A stretch of 13,877 nt of DNA from an uncultured Arenimonas sp. Lineage in GTDB: Bacteria > Pseudomonadota > Gammaproteobacteria > Xanthomonadales > Xanthomonadaceae. The stretch is from contig CAMLKR010000052.1 of the NCBI GenBank assembly GCA_946480565.1, forward strand, positions 1-13,877, written 5' to 3'. The first letter of the stretch is position 1; each line of letters starts with the position of its first letter. The translations under genes were made by a program, and so were the position numbers. Positions 1 through 6,157 of this stretch are shown in pieces. The notes beneath the pieces were generated by a model. It saw only the letters and a program-made list of their open reading frames with translations, had not been told where the DNA came from and ran no database searches.

Positions 1-507
1 CGGCGACAGCGCGCGCGCCTCGCGGATGCAGTCGGCGAAATGCTGGGCGCCGCCGTCGCGCAGGTCGTCGCGGTCCACCGAGGTGATGACCACGTAGCGC
101 AGGCCCATGTCGGCGACGGTGCGGGCCAGGTTGGCCGGCTCGCTGGCGTCGGGCGGCTTGGGCCGGCCGTGGGCGACGTCGCAGAAGCTGCAGCGGCGGG
201 TGCAGACCTCGCCCAGGATCATGAAGGTGGCGGTGCCGTGGCTGAAGCACTCGTGGATGTTCGGGCAGCTGGCCTCTTCACAGACCGTGACCAGGCGGTT
301 CTCGCGCAGCTTGGACTTGAGCTTGGCGACCGCGTTGCCGGCCGGGATGCGCACCCGGATCCAGCTGGGCTTGCGCAGCACCGGCGCGTTTTCATCGAAC
401 TTGACCGGGCTTTTGCCGATCTTGTCGCCACCCAGCTGCTTGACGCCCTCGACCAGGGGCGAACCCAGCACCTGCAGGGGGATGGTCTTGGCGGCGGGGT
501 CGGACAT
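1..507 (-). CDS. lipA: Lipoyl synthase LipA, N-terminal part (3' end beyond the window)
   Basis: Radical-SAM enzyme that inserts two sulfur atoms into protein-bound octanoyl groups to give lipoyl cofactor; cytosolic, last step of lipoate synthesis. The visible 169 residues carry both iron-sulfur signatures of the family: the auxiliary-cluster set C76-x4-C81-x5-C87 ([13 protein letters not shown]) and the radical-SAM set C102-x3-C106-x2-C109 (CTRRCSFC). These are followed by the conserved [19 protein letters not shown] stretch. The reading frame is open to base 1, so roughly the C-terminal half is missing only because the window ends. The ATG at 507 is 12 nt downstream of the lipB stop codon, consistent with one lip operon. 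No clear Shine-Dalgarno sequence precedes it, so translational coupling to lipB is possible. Identity is essentially certain. Confidence 0.97.
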   Translation of the reverse strand, partial: MSDPAAKTIPLQVLGSPLVEGVKQLGGDKIGKSPVKFDENAPVLRKPSWIRVRIPAGNAVAKLKSKLRENRLVTVCEEASCPNIHECFSHGTATFMILGEVCTRRCSFCDVAHGRPKPPDASEPANLARTVADMGLRYVVITSVDRDDLRDGGAQHFADCIREARALSP

Positions 508-519
508 GGGCGCGGGGAC

Positions 520-1176
520 TCAGGCGGGCGGGGACAGGTCGGGCGGTTCGGGCGTGAAGCGGGGCCTCAGGCCCAGCTGGGCGGACAGGGCCGCGACCAG
601 GGCCGGCTTGAGCGCGGCCGGGTCGCCGGGGCCGCCCAAGTCTAGCACCGAGGTCACTTCCAGCCCCTGGAAACCGCAGGGATTGATGCGCCGGAACGGC
701 TCCAGGTCCATCGCCACGTTGAAGGCCAGTCCGTGGAAACTGCAGCCGCGCCGGACCCGCAGGCCCAGGGCCATCACCTTGGCGCCGTCCACGTAGATGC
801 CGGGCGCACCGTCCCGGCGGGCGGCGGCGATGCCCTGCCCGGCCAGCACGTCGATGACGGCCTGCTCGATCCGGCAGACCAGCTCGCGCACGCCCAGGCC
901 CAGGCGGCGCAGGTCCACCAGCGGGTAGGCCACGATCTGGCCGGGGCCGTGGTAGGTGACCTGGCCGCCGCGGTCGACGTTGAGCACCGGGATGTCGCCC
1001 GGGGCCAGCACGTGTTCGGGCTTGCCGGCCTGGCCCAGGGTGAACACCGGGTCGTGTTCGACCAGCCAGAGCTCGTCTTCCGTTTCGGGGCCGCGTGCAT
1101 CGGTCAGGCGCTGCATCGCCCGCCAGACCGGCTCGTAGGCCTGGCGGCCCAGCTCGCGCACGGTCCAGTCGCGCAC
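520..1176 (-). CDS. lipB: Octanoyltransferase LipB (lipoyl(octanoyl) transferase)
   Basis: Transfers octanoate from octanoyl-ACP to the lipoyl domains of 2-oxoacid dehydrogenases and the glycine cleavage H protein, giving the substrate of LipA. About 218 residues from the chosen GTG, near the usual 210-230. Family signatures are plain: [19 protein letters not shown] (about 37-55), [13 protein letters not shown] (68-80), the lysine motif [19 protein letters not shown] with catalytic K about 133, and INPCGFQG with the nucleophilic Cys about 167. The start is uncertain. There is no ATG near the conserved N-terminus. GTG at 1176 places five residues before the [11 protein letters not shown] motif, close to E. 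coli LipB. GTG 1161 and GTG 1227 (which would overlap the end of ybeD) are alternatives, and none has a strong ribosome-binding site. It lies 38 nt after ybeD. Confidence 0.95.
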   Translation of the reverse strand: MRDWTVRELGRQAYEPVWRAMQRLTDARGPETEDELWLVEHDPVFTLGQAGKPEHVLAPGDIPVLNVDRGGQVTYHGPGQIVAYPLVDLRRLGLGVRELVCRIEQAVIDVLAGQGIAAARRDGAPGIYVDGAKVMALGLRVRRGCSFHGLAFNVAMDLEPFRRINPCGFQGLEVTSVLDLGGPGDPAALKPALVAALSAQLGLRPRFTPEPPDLSPPA

Positions 1177-1214
1177 GGCGGCGGGACGCGCCGCCGGGGC
1201 CGGGCAGGCGGCGC

Positions 1215-1493
1215 CTACAGCGTCCACTTCACGGCCGGATGTTCGCGCAGGGCGCCGTGGGCGGCGTCGTAGTCCTCGCGCGAATGCGCCTCGAAGACCA
1301 GGGTCACCGAGACGTAATTGCCCTTGGTCGAGGGCTTGATCCGGGTGCGGTCGGGATAGACCGTCAGGCCCAGGGCCTCGAGCACCATCGGCATGACCAG
1401 GTGCAGGTCGGCCTCGACCGCGCCCATGGCGCTGATCTCGAAGACGCCGGGGAACTGGAAGCCGTGCTCGGGGTTGTCGGACTGGATGCTCAT
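1215..1493 (-). CDS. ybeD: YbeD/DUF493 family small protein
   Basis: A 92-residue protein of the YbeD (DUF493) family, which has an ACT-like alpha/beta fold and no proven biochemical role. It is very often encoded just upstream of lipB, and a regulatory role in lipoate metabolism has been suggested from that context. Recognisable features are the N-terminal [19 protein letters not shown] stretch, the central [23 protein letters not shown] segment and the C-terminal HPAVKWTL ending typical of the family. The ATG at 1493 is chosen over the in-frame ATG at 1502 because it matches the usual family start. A good -10 element ends only 7 nt upstream of it (see promoter). It is the first gene of the apparent ybeD-lipB-lipA operon and lies 49 nt after the GGDEF gene. 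Confidence 0.9.
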   Translation of the reverse strand: MSIQSDNPEHGFQFPGVFEISAMGAVEADLHLVMPMVLEALGLTVYPDRTRIKPSTKGNYVSVTLVFEAHSREDYDAAHGALREHPAVKWTL

Positions 1494-1500
1494 GGCCGCC

Positions 1501-1529
1501 ATTATGGGGGCGCGGCGCAGGCACCCCAA
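1501..1529 (-). promoter_or_regulatory. Putative sigma70 promoter of ybeD-lipB-lipA, start-codon proximal
   Basis: Read on the minus strand, a TTGGGG box (1529-1524) is followed by exactly 17 nt and then CATAAT (1506-1501), which matches the TATAAT consensus at five of six positions. The expected transcription start, about 7 nt after the -10 box, falls at 1494-1493, that is on or next to the A of the ybeD ATG. If used, the transcript would be leaderless or nearly so. The -35 half is weak (TTG only), so this is a prediction from pattern alone. Confidence 0.45.
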
Positions 1530-1542
1530 GCCCGCTGGACGC

Positions 1543-2664
1543 TCAGTCCCCGTGCACGCGCACCCGGTCGCGGCCTTCGCTCTTGGCGCGGTACATGGCC
1601 CGGTCGGCCGCGCGGTAGAGGTCGGCGCCATCGCTGGCTGCCATGGCCTCCAGCCCGGCCACGCCGATGCTCACCGACACACCGATCGGCCCCTCGCGCA
1701 GCTGCAATGGCCGCTCGGCCAGGCTGCGGCGGAAGGCCTCGGCCAGGCCCGCCGCCTCGCCGGTGGACACGCCGGGCAACAGCACCGCGAACTCCTCGCC
1801 GCCCAGCCGCGCCAGGTGCGCATCCGGCGCGACGAACAGCTCGCGCATGCGCTCGGCGAAACGCGCCAGGCAGGCATCGCCGGCTTCGTGGCCCTGCGCG
1901 TCGTTGATGCGCTTGAAGTGGTCGAGGTCGAGCACCAGCAGGGTCAGCGGCGTGCGCTGGCGCTGCGCCTCGGCCGAACGCCGGTCGAGCACGCCGCCGA
2001 AATGCCGGCGGTTGGCCAGGCCGGTGAGCGGGTCGGTGCGGCTGAGCAGCTCGTACTGGTCGCGCTGGTGCCGCAGCGCCTCGTCCACGTCCAGCTGGTG
2101 TTCGTACTCGCGATGGCTGCGGAACAGGATGGACGCCACGTAGATGCCGTAGACCGCCATCGTCAGCGTGGTCGCCCGCGCACCGGGGTCCAGCGCCAGC
2201 AGCACCGGCGCCGGCAGGTAGATCAGGGCGATGCCCAGCAGCGCGCGCCCGCGGCGCATGCTGAAGTTGTGCGCGTAGGCGGTGGCGTAGGCGATCGAAC
2301 ACAGCAGCGCCGCCTGGCGCGCGGGCTCGAAACCCGGGTCGAGCAGGGCCCAGCACAACGCCGCGCTCCAGAGCGCCGAGGTCGCCAGCACCACGGCCCA
2401 CTGCCGGTCGAGCCAGGCCTGCTGGATCCCGGCCGCCTCGGCGGCGGACGGGGCGCGCAGCAGGAACCGCAGCGCGGCCAGCACGATGAACGCGGCCGCG
2501 ACCAGCCCGCCCATGACCGGATGCCGCGAATAGACCGAAGCGAAGCCGCCGACCACCGCCCAGCCGGCGAGATAGAAGACGCCGCCCAGCCGCACGCGCT
2601 GGCGGGTGTCGGCCACCTCGCGGACCAGGCGCAGGCGCGCGTCTTCGGCACGGCCTTCGTTCAT
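1543..2664 (-). CDS. Membrane-bound diguanylate cyclase (GGDEF domain protein)
   Basis: Predicted to make cyclic di-GMP from two GTP at the inner membrane. The protein has 373 residues. The N-terminal 190 or so hold about six hydrophobic segments (near residues 26-44, 50-70, 89-108, 117-134, 141-158 and 165-182) and match no sensor domain I can name. A short helical linker leads into a GGDEF domain with DPLTGLANRR (from about 211), DLDHFKRINDAQGHEAGD (from about 246) and an intact active-site GGEEF (288-292). The usual product-inhibition I-site RxxD nine residues before GGEEF is absent; alanines occupy both key positions. The ATG at 2664 is preferred over the one at 2682 because AGGGGG (2678-2673) lies 8 nt before it and inside the longer version. 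It is separated from dacC by a strong terminator, so it is probably transcribed independently. Confidence 0.9.
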   Translation of the reverse strand: MNEGRAEDARLRLVREVADTRQRVRLGGVFYLAGWAVVGGFASVYSRHPVMGGLVAAAFIVLAALRFLLRAPSAAEAAGIQQAWLDRQWAVVLATSALWSAALCWALLDPGFEPARQAALLCSIAYATAYAHNFSMRRGRALLGIALIYLPAPVLLALDPGARATTLTMAVYGIYVASILFRSHREYEHQLDVDEALRHQRDQYELLSRTDPLTGLANRRHFGGVLDRRSAEAQRQRTPLTLLVLDLDHFKRINDAQGHEAGDACLARFAERMRELFVAPDAHLARLGGEEFAVLLPGVSTGEAAGLAEAFRRSLAERPLQLREGPIGVSVSIGVAGLEAMAASDGADLYRAADRAMYRAKSEGRDRVRVHGD

Positions 2665-2672
2665 CCGACATG

Positions 2673-2678
2673 CCCCCT
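2673..2678 (-). promoter_or_regulatory. Shine-Dalgarno sequence that fixes the GGDEF gene start
   Basis: AGGGGG on the minus strand, 8 nt upstream of the ATG at 2664. An in-frame ATG also exists at 2682, but it would place this strong site inside the coding sequence and has no comparable site of its own. Confidence 0.6.
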
Positions 2679-2737
2679 GCATGCGTCGCCGGCGGCTGCG
2701 GAGCCGGCGTCCGGGGGCGATTCTGTCACGGCCGGGG

Positions 2738-2763
2738 CCGGGGCGCGCTGCATCGCGCCCCGG
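2738..2763 (-). other. Second GC-rich hairpin next to the dacC terminator
   Basis: A perfect inverted repeat with a 10-bp stem (CCGGGGCGCG paired with CGCGCCCCGG) and a 6-nt loop. On the minus strand it begins directly after the U-tract of the dacC terminator, within the 5' region of the GGDEF gene. It has no T-run of its own on this strand, so it is not a classical terminator. It could stabilise a read-through 3' end or act in the GGDEF leader. The role is unknown; the structure is directly visible. Confidence 0.5.
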
Positions 2764-2792
2764 AAAACAAAAGGGCCGGCGATGGCCGGCCC
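2764..2792 (-). terminator. Rho-independent terminator after dacC
   Basis: On the minus strand an 8-bp stem GGGCCGGC / GCCGGCCC with a CATC loop (2792-2773) is followed by TTTTGTTTT (2772-2764). It lies about 30 nt past the dacC stop codon and marks the likely end of the mreB-to-dacC transcription unit. Confidence 0.88.
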
Positions 2793-2821
2793 CCTTGGGG
2801 TTGCAGCGTGGACGCGCTGGT

Positions 2822-4048
2822 TTATTCGCCTTCCCACCACAGCCAGAAGTCGTCGCTCATGCGGCTGAAGAAGCCGCCCTCGGCGACGTCGGCCAGCGCC
2901 ACCAGCGGGCGCTCGGCCACCACCTTGCCGTCCAGCGACAGGCGCAGGGTGCCGATCTGCTGGCCCTTGGCGATCGGCGCCAGCAGCTGCTTGGGCACGT
3001 CCATGCTCGGCTTGAGGTCGGCGTAGCGGCCGCGCGGCACGGTGACGCGCAGCGCGTCGGTGACGCCCAGCGCGACCTGCTCGACCTCGCCGCGCCACAG
3101 CTTCTGGTCGGCGACCTTGGCGCCGGCCTCGTACACGCTGTGGGTCTCGAAGAAGCGGAAACCCCAGTTGAGCAGCGCCAGGTTGCCTTCTTCGCGCAGC
3201 TTGAAGCCGTCACTGCGGCTGGGGGTGTCGATGCCCAGCACCACCGAGATCAGGCGCTGGTCGCCGCGCTTGGCCGACGCTGCCAGGCAGTAGCCGGCGG
3301 CCGAGGTGTGGCCGGTCTTGAGGCCGTCCACGCTGGCGTCCTTCCACAGCAGGCCGTTGCGGTTCCACTGCTGGATGCCGCCGTAGGTGAATTCCTTGAT
3401 CTTGTACAGCGCGTAGTGGTCCGGGAACTGGCTGATCAGCGCGCGCGACAGGATGGCGATGTCGCGCGCCGTCATCACGTGGCCCGGGGCCGACAGGCCG
3501 TGCGCGTTCTCGAACTTCGACCCGGTCATGCCCAGGCGCTGGGCGTAGCGGTTCATCAGGTCGACGAAGGCGGCCTCGCTGCCGGCCACGTGTTCGGCGA
3601 GGGCGATGGCGGCGTCGTTGCCGGACTGGATGACCAGGCCGTGCAGCACGTCGTCGAGCTTGACCTCGGAATTGATGGCCAGCGCACTGTAGCTGCCGTC
3701 GGTGCCGGCGCCGCCGGAGCGCCAGGCGTTCTCGCTGATGCGCACCTTGTCGTCCAGCGACACCTTGCCGCCGGCGATCTCGGCCGCCACCACGTAGGAG
3801 GTCATCACCTTGGTGATGCTGGCCGGCTCCAGCGGCTGGTCGATGTTCTCGCCCGCCAGCACCTGGCCGCTGGTGTGGTCCATCAGGATCCAGGCCTTGG
3901 CCTGGGACGGCACCGGGGCCTCCGGGGTCGGCGCCGCCTGGGCGGGCGCGGGAGCCGGTGCGGCCGGAGCCGGGGTGGGCGTCTGGGCGAAAGCGGCGCT
4001 GGCGACGAAGGCGGCCAGCGCGAAGGGCAGGAAGCGGGAGACGGACAT
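2822..4048 (-). CDS. dacC: D-alanyl-D-alanine carboxypeptidase (PBP5/6 family)
   Basis: Low-molecular-mass penicillin-binding protein that removes the terminal D-Ala from murein pentapeptides in the periplasm, limiting cross-linking. The 408 residues begin with a signal peptide (cleavage likely after AFA, residue 21) and a Pro/Ala-rich linker (about 23-46). The peptidase S11 domain follows with all three active-site motifs: SITK 77-80, SGN 142-144 and KTG 244-246. After the beta-rich C-terminal domain the end GFFSRMSDDFWLWW is an aromatic amphipathic helix of the kind that anchors PBP5/6 to the outer face of the inner membrane. A GGAG lies 10 nt before the ATG at 4048, though it can pair with a nearby CTCC. 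It is the last gene of the shape cluster, 66 nt after rlpA and followed by a terminator. The dacA versus dacC name is by gene-order convention. Confidence 0.96.
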   Translation of the reverse strand: MSVSRFLPFALAAFVASAAFAQTPTPAPAAPAPAPAQAAPTPEAPVPSQAKAWILMDHTSGQVLAGENIDQPLEPASITKVMTSYVVAAEIAGGKVSLDDKVRISENAWRSGGAGTDGSYSALAINSEVKLDDVLHGLVIQSGNDAAIALAEHVAGSEAAFVDLMNRYAQRLGMTGSKFENAHGLSAPGHVMTARDIAILSRALISQFPDHYALYKIKEFTYGGIQQWNRNGLLWKDASVDGLKTGHTSAAGYCLAASAKRGDQRLISVVLGIDTPSRSDGFKLREEGNLALLNWGFRFFETHSVYEAGAKVADQKLWRGEVEQVALGVTDALRVTVPRGRYADLKPSMDVPKQLLAPIAKGQQIGTLRLSLDGKVVAERPLVALADVAEGGFFSRMSDDFWLWWEGE

Positions 4049-4092
4049 CCGGGAGAGGCTCCAAACAAGGGCGGGCGCGGGCGCCGGCCGGG

Positions 4093-4114
4093 AAAAGTGG
4101 GCTAATGCTAGCCC
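4093..4114 (-). terminator. Possible weak terminator or processing hairpin between rlpA and dacC
   Basis: Immediately after the rlpA stop codon, the minus strand can form a 6-bp stem GGGCTA / TAGCCC with a GCAT loop (4114-4099), followed by AC and TTTT (4096-4093). The stem is short and the U-run brief, so it would at most attenuate transcription into dacC or protect a processed 3' end. Confidence 0.3.
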
Positions 4115-5062
4115 TTATTCGCTGAATACTCGCGGGCTGGGCAGGCCCAGGCGGCGGATGCTCTCGAGCACGCCGTCGACCGAACGCGGCGCCAGCGGGC
4201 CGACGCGCACCCGCCAGACCTTGCCCCCCTCCACCCTCACGTCTTCGACGGACACGTCGTCGATGCCGGCGTCCTCGAGCTGCCCGGCGATGCGGCGCGC
4301 ATTGTCCTTGTCGCGGTAGGCGCCGACCTGGACGATCTGGCGACCGGCGTACCCGCGCGCGGGCGCTGCCGGCGCGACGGCCGGCGCGGGCCCGCCGGCG
4401 ACGGCGCCGCCCGCGAGCGCGCGCACCTCGACCCGGGCGGTGCCGGTGCGGTCCACGCCCAGCTTCACCGCCGCCGCGTAGCTGAGGTCGATGATGCGGC
4501 CGGCGTGGAAGGGGCCGCGGTCGTTCACCCGCACCACGGCGCTGCGGCCGTTGTCGAGGTTGGTGACGCGCACGTAGCTGGGCAGGGGCAGGGTCTTGTG
4601 GGCGGCGCTGAAGCTGCACATGTCGTAGACCTCGCGGCTGGAGGTCTGGCGGCCGTGGAATTTCTGGCCGTACCAGGACGCGATGCCACGCTCGACGTAA
4701 CCCTCGGCGCTGGGCAGCACGCGGTAGCTCTTGCCCAGCACCGTGTAGGGCGACCGGTTGCCGTAACGCGAGGCCGGTTCGGCGCGCGGCACCGGTTCGG
4801 CGATGCCGCTGACGTCCAGCGCCTGTTCGGGCGCGCTGTCGCGGACACCGGGCGCGTACAGGCCGCCGGGCGTGTAGTCCTCGTCGCGGTGCTCGCGCAC
4901 CTGCACGCAGGCGGGCGGCACGGTGGACGCCGGCGGCGCGTTTTCGACGGCGGCGCGCGGCGCATCGGCGCGCGGCTCTTCGGCCGGCGGAACCGGCCTC
5001 ACCGGCTTGTCGGCGCAGCCGGCGAGCAGGGCCAGCGCCAGCAGCCCCGGCGCGAACCTCAT
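4115..5062 (-). CDS. rlpA: RlpA-family septal ring lytic transglycosylase lipoprotein
   Basis: RlpA proteins are outer-membrane lipoproteins that bind glycan strands lacking stem peptides; the Pseudomonas aeruginosa enzyme cleaves them during daughter-cell separation. The 315 residues start with a lipoprotein signal ending in LLAG-C16. A long Pro/Ala-rich spacer (about 17-90) is followed by the double-psi beta-barrel domain (about 104-214), containing GIASWYGQKFHGRQTSS, VNDRGPF and RIIDLSYAAA. E144, D181 and D192 align with residues I recall as needed for activity in the Pseudomonas enzyme. A C-terminal SPOR domain (about 241-315, starting QIVQVGAYRDKDNA) should target denuded septal glycan. 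The ATG overlaps the mltB stop by 4 nt (ATGA), implying translational coupling. Catalytic competence is inferred from conserved residues only. Confidence 0.95.
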   Translation of the reverse strand: MRFAPGLLALALLAGCADKPVRPVPPAEEPRADAPRAAVENAPPASTVPPACVQVREHRDEDYTPGGLYAPGVRDSAPEQALDVSGIAEPVPRAEPASRYGNRSPYTVLGKSYRVLPSAEGYVERGIASWYGQKFHGRQTSSREVYDMCSFSAAHKTLPLPSYVRVTNLDNGRSAVVRVNDRGPFHAGRIIDLSYAAAVKLGVDRTGTARVEVRALAGGAVAGGPAPAVAPAAPARGYAGRQIVQVGAYRDKDNARRIAGQLEDAGIDDVSVEDVRVEGGKVWRVRVGPLAPRSVDGVLESIRRLGLPSPRVFSE

Positions 5063-6099
5063 GGTGCCGGGGCGGGCGCCGCGCCCGCGGCGATCTCGCG
5101 GGAAAGCTGGTACACCGCCATCGCGTACATCGGCGAGCGGTTGTACCGGGTGATGGTGTAGAAGTTGCGGAAACCGAGCCAGTGCTCGGTGCCCTCGTTG
5201 CCCTCGAAGGTCACCAGCGTGGCGGCCAGGTCATGGCCCTGCGCGACCGCCGGGCGATAACCCTTCTCGCCGAGTTCGGCCAGGCTGTACCTGGCTTCCA
5301 GGGTTTCGGGCTGGAACGGCGCGGCGCCTTCGGCGGCCTGCGCCAGCGCCACCACCGGCTCGTCCTTCTTCCAGCCGTGGGCGACGAAATAATTGGCGAC
5401 CGAGGCAAACACGTCGGGCAGCGAGCCGAACAGGTCGCGGCGGCCGTCGCCGTCGCCGTCACGCGCGTAGGCGCGGTAGCTCGAGGGCATGAACTGGCCG
5501 TAGCCCATCGCGCCGGCGTAGCTGCCCTTGAGCTGGGCGAGGTCGAGTTTTTCTTCCTTGGCCAGCAGCATCACCTGGGCCAGTTCGTCGCGGAAGAATT
5601 TTCCGCGCATCGCCTCGCGCTCGACCTTGGCCGGGTCGCCGCTGACCGGATAGAAGAAACCGAGCGTGTACAGCGCGTCGAGCACGCGGTAGCCGCCGGT
5701 GTTGCCGCCATAGCTGGTCTCGACGCCGATGATGGCGACGATCATCTCGGCCGGAACGCCGGTGTCGGCCGCGACCTTGTCGAGCTCGGCGCGATGCCGC
5801 GCCAGGAAGGCCTGGCCGTCGGCGATCCGGCGGTCGGAAATGAAGATCGGCCGGTAGTGTTTCCAGGGCTTCACCGCTTCGGCCGGGCGCGACATCGCGT
5901 CGACGATGCTCTGGCGGTATTGGGACTGCGCCAGCCAGGCGTCGATCTCGTCGGCCGGCAGCCCGTATTTCTCCGAGGCCTCGGCGACGAAGGCGCTGCG
6001 CAGCGCGGGATCGGGCGTGGGCTCGGCCTCCTGGGCGGAGGCGCCGGTGGCCGCCAGGGCCAGCAGCAGGGCGAACAGTCGAAGGGCGAGTCGGGGCAT
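5059..6099 (-). CDS. mltB: Lytic murein transglycosylase B, soluble type
   Basis: Cleaves the MurNAc-GlcNAc bond of murein to give 1,6-anhydro ends in the periplasm (GH103 family). The 346-residue protein, counted from ATG 6099, has a signal peptide of type I ending ASA-QE near residue 22. There is no lipobox cysteine, unlike E. coli MltB, so a soluble periplasmic form is expected. The catalytic glutamate lies in IIGVETSYGG (E127), followed by YAGAMGYGQFMPSSYRAYA and the acidic DGDGDGRRDL loop, which in this family is EF-hand-like and calcium-binding. The C-terminal FRNFYTITRYNRSPMYAMAV block is also typical. The in-frame ATG at 6135 would add 12 residues before the signal peptide and is rejected. 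It lies 58 nt after rodA and overlaps rlpA by 4 nt. Confidence 0.95.
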   Translation of the reverse strand: MPRLALRLFALLLALAATGASAQEAEPTPDPALRSAFVAEASEKYGLPADEIDAWLAQSQYRQSIVDAMSRPAEAVKPWKHYRPIFISDRRIADGQAFLARHRAELDKVAADTGVPAEMIVAIIGVETSYGGNTGGYRVLDALYTLGFFYPVSGDPAKVEREAMRGKFFRDELAQVMLLAKEEKLDLAQLKGSYAGAMGYGQFMPSSYRAYARDGDGDGRRDLFGSLPDVFASVANYFVAHGWKKDEPVVALAQAAEGAAPFQPETLEARYSLAELGEKGYRPAVAQGHDLAATLVTFEGNEGTEHWLGFRNFYTITRYNRSPMYAMAVYQLSREIAAGAAPAPAP

Positions 6100-6157
6100 G
6101 GTCTGCGTCGGTTCCGGGATGCGGCAATTTACCACGCGTTTTCCGCGCCGGCCGGGC

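Noticed and set aside
520..1524. 334-residue version of LipB extending upstream through ybeD
   Set aside because: The extra N-terminal residues are the out-of-frame translation of ybeD and resemble nothing in LipB; the normal family length is about 215.
2606..4105. About 500-codon plus-strand open frame opposite dacC
   Set aside because: Antisense shadow of dacC; no start context, no domain, biased composition.
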